Source of the DNA: a virus
Direction: 5' to 3' (one strand)
IMG/VR virus record: IMGVR_UViG_3300047550_005071
Location: 1-61,233 of that record
DNA: 61,233 bases
In this document: positions 9,315 through 18,481 of the stretch, one piece after another
How the letters are laid out: every line of letters starts with the position of its first letter
How positions within the stretch are numbered: position 1 is the stretch's first letter
Notes under the pieces: model-generated
Databases searched by the model: none
The model's input: the letters and a program-made list of their open reading frames with translations, nothing else
Told to the model about the DNA's origin: nothing
Position numbers and translations under genes: made by a program

Positions 9315-10998
9315 CTATCAAAGGTTTAAATGTTACATCAGTCTCTCCAAGTAGAGCTTCGTTATAATTAACACCTTCAGGTATTAATCTAAATACCGCA
9401 TCTGTAAATGGGTATTGGGCTGTGTTGAAAAATGGATAGTCTACACCTCTATTCTGCTCATCTATGAATCCATAAGTATACAAATCTCTCCATCTAAATT
9501 CTTGGTCTTGCGTTGAGTAATAAGCCCAACTTGGTACCCCATCAACTGTTCCAACGTCTCCAGTTTCAACATAATCTGAAAAGACTCTGATAATCATCTG
9601 TGTATGAGGTTTGTAGTAGAAACCAGGTGAATTTGTGTCCGTTGTATTTGTAGTTTGAAAAACGTTTTGATTATATTTTATCTTGTGGTAAAAAGGGGAA
9701 ACTACTCTTTCGACTTGTGTATAATCATTCCATTCACAAAAATCTCCATCTATTAAATCTCCTTTTTTCAGGTCATCATTATAATAAAAAGTTTTAGTGA
9801 CCCCACTCGTTTTTGTATATGCCGATGTTCGTATATTGGTATTAGAATTTATATTATTTAAATCCCACCAAGGATTTACCTTTTTGGATAAATTAAACTC
9901 CCATCCTTGTTTAAGACCAATATTGTTATTTGGTTGGTTGAAATAACCCGAATAACCTTTATTGATAATTGAAAGATTAAGTTGACTTAATGGTCTGTTG
10001 TGGTTGTCTCTTATTCCTGCCAAATCCAAATCATATGCAACTGAAAATGAATACGCATTACTACTTGTCTTTTGTGTAACTCGAGATAGGTTGTTTGGTG
10101 TTAAAGAACTGAATTGATATTTTTTTTCTTCGTTGAAAACATTCTTTTCGAATCCTGCCTTAGTTACAATGATGTCTTCTATATTTGTTAATACTTTTAA
10201 CTTTTTTACATAATATTTCGACGTTGTTTCTAGTATGTTATCAGGATTTATTATACGTTTGAAAGTTCCTCTTGTTCCATTGTTAAATGTATTTCCAGTA
10301 TATCCAACATTGAGAACATTGAAAACATATTCATCACTGTTTACAAGTCCATTACCTAGAGAATAAACCTGGAATATATTATTATTTCTATAACTAAAAG
10401 ATAATTGTACATATTCGTTAGGTATAACTCCGTGTGGCGCAATACAATTAAAAGTGATAAGATTATTACCGTTAGTTTCAGTGTTTGTAATTTCGAAAGG
10501 TATTCCATCTCCAGCGACCCAATTTATGGGTGTAGTATTTGAATAATACGTTAATTGTTTGTTGAATTGGTTTTCATAATCATATGTAATATAATACATC
10601 CAATTATAAGTCATCGCACTTTTGGCTTTATATGAAAAGTGTTGGTCTTGTACATCGGGTCTAAAAAAATCAAACTCATAGAATTGCGGATAACCTTTCC
10701 ATAAACCTGATACTACTGAATTTTCATTATCTATCAAATAAAGATTATTTCTGAAAGGAATGTAACCTGTAGTTCCTGTATAGGTATTAGCATATAGATA
10801 ACTTATTTTGAATGTTGGTCTAAATACCGTACAACTTTGTCTTTCGTCATCATAAACTTGAGCAAGACTCAAGGTTTGACTTCTATCGTACTCGGTAAGT
10901 TCTTGTTGTTTTGAATTTAAACTCAAGGAGATTTGCTCATCCAAAAATGGTGCACTCTTGTATCTGAGATTACTCGGAACTATCGTGTAATTATTCAT
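9301..10998 (-). CDS. Baseplate/fibre cluster structural protein, family not recognised
   Basis: A 565-residue protein starting MNNYTIVPSNLRYKSAPFLDEQISLSL. Its composition is dominated by Asn, Tyr, Thr and Phe with long alternating strands, typical of trimeric virion proteins. No signal peptide, membrane segment or catalytic motif is visible. It overlaps both neighbours by 8-14 nt and immediately follows the giant gene in the position where T4 has genes 8-10. Homology to those is not evident from the sequence. Confidence 0.6.
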   Translation of the reverse strand: MNNYTIVPSNLRYKSAPFLDEQISLSLNSKQQELTEYDRSQTLSLAQVYDDERQSCTVFRPTFKISYLYANTYTGTTGYIPFRNNLYLIDNENSVVSGLWKGYPQFYEFDFFRPDVQDQHFSYKAKSAMTYNWMYYITYDYENQFNKQLTYYSNTTPINWVAGDGIPFEITNTETNGNNLITFNCIAPHGVIPNEYVQLSFSYRNNNIFQVYSLGNGLVNSDEYVFNVLNVGYTGNTFNNGTRGTFKRIINPDNILETTSKYYVKKLKVLTNIEDIIVTKAGFEKNVFNEEKKYQFSSLTPNNLSRVTQKTSSNAYSFSVAYDLDLAGIRDNHNRPLSQLNLSIINKGYSGYFNQPNNNIGLKQGWEFNLSKKVNPWWDLNNINSNTNIRTSAYTKTSGVTKTFYYNDDLKKGDLIDGDFCEWNDYTQVERVVSPFYHKIKYNQNVFQTTNTTDTNSPGFYYKPHTQMIIRVFSDYVETGDVGTVDGVPSWAYYSTQDQEFRWRDLYTYGFIDEQNRGVDYPFFNTAQYPFTDAVFRLIPEGVNYNEALLGETDVTFKPLIDGCE

Positions 10999-13900
10999 CT
11001 ATCGAATACTTTGTTTTGAATTTATCGAGTGCTGTCTCTCCCTTTATAACACCAAAATAAAACTGATAAGGGGCTCCCACCATGAACATAGTTGAAAAAG
11101 TCCCTGCCTGTGCTTGATAAACAGCATAGTTTTGATTTTGGTCAACTGCAAATATGTATCCTCTTTGGTATATGTCTCCAACGTTGTTATATCCACTATT
11201 AAAATATGCTGGTGAAGCTGTAAATCTTCTACTTAGAGCTTGGTATCTGTATGATATAATTCCATTTCCAATATCTGTTTTCCAATCGTTACCCTCTGAA
11301 CCGAAGACTCCTCCTGTTGAACCACTAAGTCCCCATTGGTAGAAAGGAACCTTTTGAGATTTCAACTCAAATGGATAGGTTATTGCATTTATATTATTTG
11401 TTGGTCTGAAATCTATTAATCCTGGTGAAACAAAATCTTTATTTTGTAGGTCTTCAGTTGTAGAAGAAAAGAAAACACCTATTGCTGGATTTCCAGCGGT
11501 ACCTGCCACAACAACTGGTTGTCCAACCTGTCCTGTTATTGCATAATATTCGGGTGAAAATGGTATAACACCATACTCTGAATTAATCGACATTGCTTGA
11601 GCCAAGTCACCATCTATTCTCTTTTGAGGTCTTGAAAAAAGTTGATTTAGATTATTGTTTGGGTTAAATCCAGCAAACAATCTTCTCAAAAAGGTTTCAT
11701 CTGTAATCCTTGAAATCACAAATAAGTTAACCAAATCAGAAGTATCTGAATATGTTGTAGGATTCAGTGACTTCATAATATATGCTCTTGCGGATGGGTC
11801 AAATATAATTTCTTGATAAAATGAATCTTTATACCCCAAGTTGATAATGGTTGTAGGAAACAAAAGATTCCTTTTATTTACTGGTTCTCTAAGAAAATAA
11901 GGTACGTTTGGTGTAAGAGGTCTTGATTGACCTGTAAGTGGTCTACCGATAAATTGTCCATTTAAAACTGTGCCTTCCCACGGGGAGCTTCTGTAATAGA
12001 AATTATTTGTTTTTGAATCAAAATAAACAAGCTCTTTTGCAAATATTGGCGGCTTGGGTTTATTTTGTTTATCATAAAAGGTATCTACTTGAATTGGGAA
12101 CGCATAAAGAGTTCCATTAATCCAATTATTTGTAAATGTTTGAGCTAAAACTCCTCTACATAATCCGTAAAAAAATCTAAATCTGAAACCCCACTCGGAC
12201 CATGTTTTCAAGTCTCTACCCAAGTCTAATAAAGGTCTTACCATCATTACATAACATCCGTTTTCTACAGGGTCAGTTTCTTTACAAGTAACATTAATTC
12301 CAAATGTTGACCCGAAACCTGAATAGCACCCTAGTCCAACCATGTTTGAGCAGGTATTCAAACTTGTTAATACCTCATTTTCATAAAGTTGTCCTTCGAT
12401 ATCAGGGCTTACCATGTCCGCACCTGTATCATATCTTGCGGATGTGAAGTCCTCATAATCGGTATTCAAAATATAAGTTGCGAAACCCAAGTTTTTTTGT
12501 AACACTGCCGCGTTTTCATTTAAGTTCCACCCATTTCCGTCAAGTACATCTGAGGTTGGAAGACGGTCAGTCCTCATCACATTGTTGACCTTTGAAGACA
12601 CGCTCAATGGGCTTGCCGTGAATGAACCATAAAGACTTGGCGAAAATACCCTATTATCAATTTGTGATGGTTTTTTAGCCCCTCCGCTAGTTCCAATCCA
12701 AAGTAAACCAACACCTGATAAATCTTCGGAATCATCATATTTATCTCCCGATTTTATGAAACTATAGGTTGAGCTTATAGAGTTACACACTAGCCCCTGT
12801 AATCCATCGAAGTTTTTATATGTTACAAAAAATCCATTATTAATAAAATTCCTATCAAATGCGCTATAGTATCCAACTTTTGATGTTGTATAGGCTGAAA
12901 ATTGATTTCCTGCTTCCCAAAAATACGAAGGGTAAAAAATGTTATTTTGTATTCTATGGTTTTGTACAGATAAACCAGAAGAAATAGGTTGTATTGGAAT
13001 ATTAATTCTTGTTGAAGCGGTGATTACTAAATCATTTTCATTTGATAATCCGAAGATTTTTCCAATACCATATTTGTTATTGTATTTCGGTGAATAAGGG
13101 TCTACTCCTCTTTGAAATATAGTAATATATTGGTTTTCGAATCCTTCGAAATATTGAGGTAAACATCCGTAAGGTGATAACGATTCTTGACCCCAAGCCA
13201 ACATATCTTTAATATTATAATATGTGGTCGTACATCCACTCAGTATTCCAACAAAAGTATTTGGGTTGGAAGTATTCCAAATTTTTATTGCATCGGAAAC
13301 TGTTATAGCGGTAAGGACTTGAAAATATTCAACATCCATTGGATACTTGTAATTGTCTTCTGTGGTTCCCGTGTTCAAAAAATATTGAAGAGTTAAACCT
13401 TGGGTTTGTAAAGATGGATTACAATAAGTTACATTTATTGTTGAAGATGATGTAAATTTTGGAGTTCCACTTATCCCTGTAATGAAATTATCTCCAGTCT
13501 GCGCGGTATATGTATAGTTTACGTCTTGGGAAGACAGAGGATTTACAAAAGTAAAAAGTGTTCCAGATTCGATTTTATCTACTGTTAAAACAGTCAGTGT
13601 ATTATCTAAATGACTTTTTCCGATATTACCAAGATGGTTGAAACTTACAGAAATTCTATTCAATCCTTCAAAGTATTTTGACCTTGCATTGAAAGTGTTA
13701 ATCCTGTCTCCATAAGTCATGTCGGTGCTGTATGAAAAGACTTTCTTTGGAGTACCCAAAACTGTTGTTGTATCAGGTAGTCTGAGTTCTTGCGACTCTG
13801 GTGCTTTGTAGATGAAATTATCATTTTTAGGTTCAGCTCTTCCTGCTAAACTTTGACTGAATACTGTCGCTAAAACAGCTGCATCATCCTCCGAAGCGCC

Positions 13901-15862
13901 CACTATTGTCTTTGCCACCAATTTTTCATAATACAATCCAGGATTTGTTACTTGTGTTAATAAACTTGACCCATCGACTCCACCAGCTTCACTAGTGTTT
14001 TCTTCATCACAATCACAAGCTTGGCAATCAGGGTATTGAATCATCGGTATTTTAAACTTACCGAATCTATACTTGGTAATTTTTCTGAAGTTCCTGATAC
14101 ATACTATCGCCAAAACTAAATAAACAATACCTTTGAAAATGAATTGTGGTATCAATCCAATAGCAGGAAACGCGGTCGCCGCTGAAATAAATTCATATAT
14201 CGATTGTCTGAATAAAAAGGCAATAATAAGGGCCAAGAAGGGTACCGCGAAATTATTCCAAAGGAATGCAATAAAGTGAAATACTACTAAAAGAGGTATA
14301 CCAACAAGTTGTAAAACTTGTATTATAAGAGCGAACAAAAAATATAATAAATCGAAATTTCTAAATCCTTCATTTACAGGAAACTTATTCACAGTGCTCT
14401 CACACTCTTGGCTATCTATTTCTTTAATACCAATAAATCTTCCTTTAGCCCCATTCTTAAACTCATCAATAAAACTTGAAACAGTATACACTTTATTGAA
14501 TATAAATTCATAAAATGAGTCCTCACAATTTATAACCTCATTCAATCTGTCTATTTGTTCTTGTCCACTAAAACCTTGTGTGTAACCTGACCAATCAAGA
14601 CCAAAATAATAAGTACTATTTAATTTATCCTTCTGTGTTTGTGAAGCTTGTGATGCAATATTTGGGTCTTGGTTTTGATTATTCCATCCATATTCTTTAA
14701 TATTCGGAATCAAATAGTATGGTCTTCTTGTTTGCTCGCTAAGTGTTGGTGGTTGTTGCCATTTTATTTTAAATCTATACCTACCTTTTGTTGGAATTCC
14801 AATTGTAGGGTCATTGGATAAAACTCTTTCTCCAAACTCGTTTGTTATAATATAATCCAAGTTCATGGGTAGTTCGGTCAACCACACTCCATTTCCATCT
14901 ATTACATTTCCAGCTTGTTCGAGTTCATATTGTTCAAGTATAGGATTACCGTCTTTATCTTGTTGAATTGTTTGTCTTAATGCGAGAATTTGTCCAGGCC
15001 CTGTTGTTAGTTGGCACAAATTACCCATATTGTCTTTGGGTTTTGCGTTTCTTCTAACTCTCATTTGGTCTGTAGTTGATGCAAGAGACCCCATGAAAAC
15101 TGCGGTGGGCTGAATATCTATATTTGCGTCGTCTCTCAAATCAAAGTCGACACGATTGATTGCAATTTGGCAGGTGTCGGGGTCGCCCCATAATGGAGAA
15201 ACTTCAACGCTTTTTGTGAGGTTAACTATTTGAGGTAAAGAATTTAAATCAGTCGAGGTTCTAAATCTGTTACCAGCCACTTGTCCTTCTGTTGCTCTTC
15301 CTACTCTTATCAAATCTTGAGGTGTTAAAGAAAATTCACCAATATCTGATAAATCAACATCCATAACTAATTGTTGGGTACCAACAGGAACACCCATAAT
15401 CATGTAGTCACCACTTTCGTTTGTCTTGGATGTGAATTTGTAGTATTTGTCGTAGATTTCTACTGCAGTAGCTCCAGTAAGCGCGTCAGTCCTAGTAGGT
15501 AATGTCCCCGAGGCTGCGTGTCCTGTATATGATGGCTCGTATGGTAATAGATTATATCTATATCCATCTTCATTCTTATCTGTTGGGGACTTGTACGGAT
15601 AAATGCTTGAGATTACAGGATTTGATTCATCTACTTGGTCAACAGAAATGAAAACAGAAACTCTGGCGTTTGGTAATCCCAATCCATTATTTGCTGTAAC
15701 TCTTCCTACAATTACCCCATAATCAGCACAAGCTCTTGTATAAACATCCGTTTGTTGGATGGTCAAAGACAAGATTTCTAAAAACTCAAAATCTTGGTCT
15801 AACTGGAGATTTAATGTTTTGTTTACACCTAATTCGGTTCTAATTCTGTAGGACTGACCCAT
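10991..15862 (-). CDS. Giant baseplate-cluster protein with carboxypeptidase-regulatory-like domain and membrane-spanning segments
   Basis: About 1623 residues. I use ATG 15862 (MGQSYRIRTELG) because the in-frame upstream codon at 15865 is TTG. Residues about 48-175 resemble a carboxypeptidase regulatory-like Ig domain (GVIVGRVTANNGLGLPNARV...TNESGDYMIMGVPVGTQQLVMDV). A strongly hydrophobic region at residues about 502-590 can form three or four membrane helices (LLYFLFALIIQVLQLVGIPL, FLALIIAFLF, FIFKGIVYLVLAIVCI). A basic stretch and a Cys cluster (PDCQACDCDEE, about 611-620) follow. The remaining 1000 residues are beta-rich. It follows gp6 directly, the place of T4 gene 7, so it may be a baseplate wedge protein. 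The membrane region suggests contact with the cell envelope. Both roles are inference. Confidence 0.65.
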   Translation of the reverse strand: MGQSYRIRTELGVNKTLNLQLDQDFEFLEILSLTIQQTDVYTRACADYGVIVGRVTANNGLGLPNARVSVFISVDQVDESNPVISSIYPYKSPTDKNEDGYRYNLLPYEPSYTGHAASGTLPTRTDALTGATAVEIYDKYYKFTSKTNESGDYMIMGVPVGTQQLVMDVDLSDIGEFSLTPQDLIRVGRATEGQVAGNRFRTSTDLNSLPQIVNLTKSVEVSPLWGDPDTCQIAINRVDFDLRDDANIDIQPTAVFMGSLASTTDQMRVRRNAKPKDNMGNLCQLTTGPGQILALRQTIQQDKDGNPILEQYELEQAGNVIDGNGVWLTELPMNLDYIITNEFGERVLSNDPTIGIPTKGRYRFKIKWQQPPTLSEQTRRPYYLIPNIKEYGWNNQNQDPNIASQASQTQKDKLNSTYYFGLDWSGYTQGFSGQEQIDRLNEVINCEDSFYEFIFNKVYTVSSFIDEFKNGAKGRFIGIKEIDSQECESTVNKFPVNEGFRNFDLLYFLFALIIQVLQLVGIPLLVVFHFIAFLWNNFAVPFLALIIAFLFRQSIYEFISAATAFPAIGLIPQFIFKGIVYLVLAIVCIRNFRKITKYRFGKFKIPMIQYPDCQACDCDEENTSEAGGVDGSSLLTQVTNPGLYYEKLVAKTIVGASEDDAAVLATVFSQSLAGRAEPKNDNFIYKAPESQELRLPDTTTVLGTPKKVFSYSTDMTYGDRINTFNARSKYFEGLNRISVSFNHLGNIGKSHLDNTLTVLTVDKIESGTLFTFVNPLSSQDVNYTYTAQTGDNFITGISGTPKFTSSSTINVTYCNPSLQTQGLTLQYFLNTGTTEDNYKYPMDVEYFQVLTAITVSDAIKIWNTSNPNTFVGILSGCTTTYYNIKDMLAWGQESLSPYGCLPQYFEGFENQYITIFQRGVDPYSPKYNNKYGIGKIFGLSNENDLVITASTRINIPIQPISSGLSVQNHRIQNNIFYPSYFWEAGNQFSAYTTSKVGYYSAFDRNFINNGFFVTYKNFDGLQGLVCNSISSTYSFIKSGDKYDDSEDLSGVGLLWIGTSGGAKKPSQIDNRVFSPSLYGSFTASPLSVSSKVNNVMRTDRLPTSDVLDGNGWNLNENAAVLQKNLGFATYILNTDYEDFTSARYDTGADMVSPDIEGQLYENEVLTSLNTCSNMVGLGCYSGFGSTFGINVTCKETDPVENGCYVMMVRPLLDLGRDLKTWSEWGFRFRFFYGLCRGVLAQTFTNNWINGTLYAFPIQVDTFYDKQNKPKPPIFAKELVYFDSKTNNFYYRSSPWEGTVLNGQFIGRPLTGQSRPLTPNVPYFLREPVNKRNLLFPTTIINLGYKDSFYQEIIFDPSARAYIMKSLNPTTYSDTSDLVNLFVISRITDETFLRRLFAGFNPNNNLNQLFSRPQKRIDGDLAQAMSINSEYGVIPFSPEYYAITGQVGQPVVVAGTAGNPAIGVFFSSTTEDLQNKDFVSPGLIDFRPTNNINAITYPFELKSQKVPFYQWGLSGSTGGVFGSEGNDWKTDIGNGIISYRYQALSRRFTASPAYFNSGYNNVGDIYQRGYIFAVDQNQNYAVYQAQAGTFSTMFMVGAPYQFYFGVIKGETALDKFKTKYSIDE

Positions 15863-15877
15863 CAAATTCTTTAATCA

Positions 15878-15884
15878 ATAAATA
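15878..15884 (-). promoter_or_regulatory. TATTTAT motif upstream of the giant baseplate-cluster gene
   Basis: The minus strand reads AAACTATTTATTGATTAA, with 15 nt to the ATG at 15862. It lies in the 94-nt gap between gp6 and the giant gene. The rest of that gap (15885-15956) shows no ORF and only a weak GTCA/TGAC inverted repeat. Confidence 0.5.
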
Positions 15885-15956
15885 GTTTAAGTGTAATTTT
15901 CCAAGGACATAATTACACATCATAAAAATAGGTCAAACTGACTTTAAATAAACTAA

Positions 15957-17795
15957 TTAAGAAAAAGTAGTAGATTGAAAATTCTTTACAGTAACTCGTA
16001 CATCTTTTGCAGGATATCTAATCTGGTAAACTTGTGAGGGTTGTGCAAAAATTGTATTATCAACAGGTTGAATTTGTTTTGTTTCAGGGTCTTCATACAA
16101 CATAGATGTTTCAGCAGATGAATATTGACCTCCTACCTTATTAAAAACTTTAATTTCGGTTACAGATAAAACACCATTTTCATTCTGTACTAAACTACTC
16201 AATTCGGAGATGTTTACGTTCTGTCCAAGTTGTCTCACTTGTGGGTCCATGTAGGCAGAGATTCTATCAACAACGGAAGCAATAACCTGACCTGAATTTT
16301 GTGCGGAATCCAAGACAATAGAAATATCAAAACCTAAGTCAATTACCTCGGCTGAGAATATTGAAATATAATCATTCATCATTCTGTAGTTAGATAAATA
16401 AGTTGCAACATTTTGTCTCAACGTATTTGAGACCATATTGGTTAGTTTACCTGATGAGTCGTAGGAAAGAAGTTGAATCAATATCTTGTTGTCGTTTTCA
16501 GTTATTGAAACTTTCGCGGGTGCTCCATATTCAGAAGGCATCGTTCTAATTAAAGATTCATAGTCTCTTATGGTAACCGCTCTTTTTTGGGCTGCAAAAT
16601 TATAAGTCACATAGTTTCTAACTTCCTCTACTGATGGTACACCCGCTCCACCCACTGCTGCGGTTACGTTTGTACATCTTAGAGAATTAACTACAGCTGA
16701 GTTAGTTGACTCAGAAGGACCATTTACATAAAATGAGACTGTTCCAATTTGATTTATAACATTAGTTCCAAGGTTTGTGGCTAACCCTCCTCCAACTCTA
16801 TATTGAATGAATAAAGTTGAATTTGGAACCAAAGTAGAACCAAGTGAAATATTGTTTGAATATCTTTGTATATCGGCAGTAACCCCCAAAGTTGTAAACT
16901 CATTAAGTGCGTCTTGAGCAGTATTAGTTCCCCCACCAAAAGTCAATTTTTTGAAACCTTCGGCTGTAAATTCACTTATAAATCTATTTGCTGTTTGTAT
17001 ATATTTTCCAACTTTGATACCTGGTTGGTCTGAAACTTTTGTAGGGTCTTCAACAAATATTCTGTCTTCGGCTAATGTATCAACTTCATACCATCTGTTT
17101 TGTGCACCCAAGAATTCAGCAACTGAAGGTACATTTGTATATTCTGTTCCGTTTTTTAATAACACACTTGTAATACCTAAAACATTTTTTTCAGGTAAGA
17201 ATAGTTCAAAAAATGGTTTTACGTCATTTGGCGTGATAACTCTTTTGAATACTTTTGTTATACCGTTAACAACAAGTTCTCTTTTGGTTATAGTATAATT
17301 AATTAAGACGTTGTTTGCGTTGAAGTTTGGTATTTTCAATCTATTTGGAAAACCTTGTGAATTGTATGGTGATGCGAAATCAATATCGTTTATGTTCTCG
17401 AACACTATTCCAGCACCTACAACCTGTGAGCCTCTTGTTAAAACTCCCAAATATCTTTCATCTTCTTTATCCCCAAAAGCAGGAACTGTTATTGAAAAAT
17501 CAACTAACGACACAGATGGTCTTTGACCAGGGACTTTCAGTCCGTAGGTTCTTGCTATATTATAAACTGATGACCTTTGCTGTGCATATTGAAGTACAGT
17601 TTCTTGGATACTTCTATCAATATTGTAGTTCAAGTTGTCTGCAACAGCCGCATTCAAATCCAAGAAAACAGAAAAGACAGACGCGTCATTGAAATCTTGA
17701 ATAAGTTCAGGATAATATGTTCTTACATAGTTGAGTAACTCAGTTCTTATTGCCTGATAATCTCTTGTTGCGTATGATATTTTTCTGTTTGCCAT
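15957..17795 (-). CDS. 6: Baseplate wedge protein, gp6/J-like
   Basis: A 612-residue protein, close to T4 gp6 (660). The N-terminal part (YATRDYQAIRTELLNYVRTY, then DFNDASVFSVFLDLNAAVADNLNYNIDR) is the standard opening of T4-type gp6/baseplate J proteins. A later segment, EEVRNYVTYNFAAQKRAVTI followed by RDYESLIRTMPSEYG, matches the J-like core where the chain re-enters the baseplate. Gp6 dimers form the inner ring of the baseplate around the hub. The gene starts 5 nt after gp25, the same 25-6 order as in T4, and precedes the giant gene. Identification is by motif and synteny. Confidence 0.85.
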   Translation of the reverse strand: MANRKISYATRDYQAIRTELLNYVRTYYPELIQDFNDASVFSVFLDLNAAVADNLNYNIDRSIQETVLQYAQQRSSVYNIARTYGLKVPGQRPSVSLVDFSITVPAFGDKEDERYLGVLTRGSQVVGAGIVFENINDIDFASPYNSQGFPNRLKIPNFNANNVLINYTITKRELVVNGITKVFKRVITPNDVKPFFELFLPEKNVLGITSVLLKNGTEYTNVPSVAEFLGAQNRWYEVDTLAEDRIFVEDPTKVSDQPGIKVGKYIQTANRFISEFTAEGFKKLTFGGGTNTAQDALNEFTTLGVTADIQRYSNNISLGSTLVPNSTLFIQYRVGGGLATNLGTNVINQIGTVSFYVNGPSESTNSAVVNSLRCTNVTAAVGGAGVPSVEEVRNYVTYNFAAQKRAVTIRDYESLIRTMPSEYGAPAKVSITENDNKILIQLLSYDSSGKLTNMVSNTLRQNVATYLSNYRMMNDYISIFSAEVIDLGFDISIVLDSAQNSGQVIASVVDRISAYMDPQVRQLGQNVNISELSSLVQNENGVLSVTEIKVFNKVGGQYSSAETSMLYEDPETKQIQPVDNTIFAQPSQVYQIRYPAKDVRVTVKNFQSTTFS

Positions 17796-17800
17796 CTATG

Positions 17801-18271
17801 TTAAATATTGATAATAACGAAATCACTTTGTCCAAACGCATTTCGTTCCGTTGAATAATCTATTCTCACTTTAGCTGTATATTCAGACGTACCCTTTCCT
17901 GGCACTCTATATATGTCGTACATTCTTGGGTCTGCATTTGTTCTACTTGTTGTTGACGGTACTTCATCGTCTATGTTGGCTGGTTCTATAGTAATACTAT
18001 TCAACAAAAGTTGTGGCATAAATTGAGATACAGCGTCTCTAATGTCTGATTCTATCGCATCGAAAGTCAAACCATCATAAGGTTCGAATATAAATTCGTA
18101 AAGTCTCGTACCAAATTCAGGTAGATAATACCTTGAACCCTTTCTAGTTAGAAGTAAATGTATGAGGTCGGCTTTAATTTGTTGAGTTTCAAATTCTGTA
18201 AGCGCTAGATAGTCTCCTTTCCTCGAATCTCTAAAGGGGAAATTTATACCATATGTAATACCATCTGCCAT
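17801..18271 (-). CDS. 25: Baseplate wedge protein, gp25/GPW-like
   Basis: A 156-residue protein. It shows the gp25/GPW lysozyme-like fold pattern: an early GINFPFRDS strand, then IKADLIHLLLTRKGSRYYLPEFGTRLYEFIFEP, then a helix DAIESDIRDAVSQFMPQL and the strand LNSITIEP. The 'RKGSRYYLPEFGTRL' segment corresponds to the conserved R-G-E/S...P-x-x-G-T/S-x-L of this family. Gp25 is a core wedge protein that links gp6 and the sheath. It has a TATTTAT motif 6 nt upstream and is followed at once by gp6. Confidence 0.9.
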   Translation of the reverse strand: MADGITYGINFPFRDSRKGDYLALTEFETQQIKADLIHLLLTRKGSRYYLPEFGTRLYEFIFEPYDGLTFDAIESDIRDAVSQFMPQLLLNSITIEPANIDDEVPSTTSRTNADPRMYDIYRVPGKGTSEYTAKVRIDYSTERNAFGQSDFVIINI

Positions 18272-18277
18272 ATAGTG

Positions 18278-18284
18278 ATAAATA
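18278..18284 (-). promoter_or_regulatory. TATTTAT motif upstream of gp25
   Basis: The minus strand reads AGTATATTTATCACTATATGG, so only 6 nt separate the heptamer from the ATG at 18271. If this is a promoter the transcript would be nearly leaderless. It may alternatively be part of an A/T-rich translation-initiation region. Confidence 0.4.
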
Positions 18285-18292
18285 TACTTTGA

Positions 18293-18478
18293 TTATTTTT
18301 TTATTGTAGTATTACCTTTTTCTGCTCTTGGTTCGTAAGGGCAATGTCTACATCCGTTACCGCAACAATATCCTCGATTTAAATGATATTCTTCAGTCAT
18401 TACTTTTCTACCATTTTCCAAGTAGAAATAAGAAGGGAGAAGTTTTGGCTTCTCCCTTTTATTTTTTTTGTTTTCCAT
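18293..18478 (-). CDS. Small Cys-rich protein, DUF5522-like
   Basis: A 61-residue protein. Residues about 28-50 read TEEYHLNRGYCCGNGCRHCPYEP, the Cys-rich signature of the DUF5522 group of small bacterial proteins (R-G-Y-C-C-x-x-x-C-R-H-C-P-Y). Four Cys and one His suggest a bound metal, probably Zn or an Fe-S species, which is inference. The N-terminus is Lys-rich. The gene begins 3 nt after the stop of the ribonucleotide reductase gene and ends 21 nt before gp25. A 10-bp hairpin lies within its first 16 codons. Function is unknown, and this gene is cellular-like rather than typical phage. Confidence 0.75.
   Translation of the reverse strand: MENKKNKREKPKLLPSYFYLENGRKVMTEEYHLNRGYCCGNGCRHCPYEPRAEKGNTTIKK
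18433..18458. other. 10-bp stem-loop inside the start of the Cys-rich gene
   Basis: AAGGGAGAAG at 18433-18442 pairs perfectly with CTTCTCCCTT at 18449-18458 around a 6-nt loop. On the plus strand it is followed by a T-rich run (TTATTTTTTTT), the form of an intrinsic terminator for antisense transcription. On the minus strand it falls in codons about 7-16 of the 61-aa gene and could limit its translation or protect the upstream ribonucleotide reductase mRNA end. Confidence 0.5.
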
Positions 18479-18481
18479 AGG

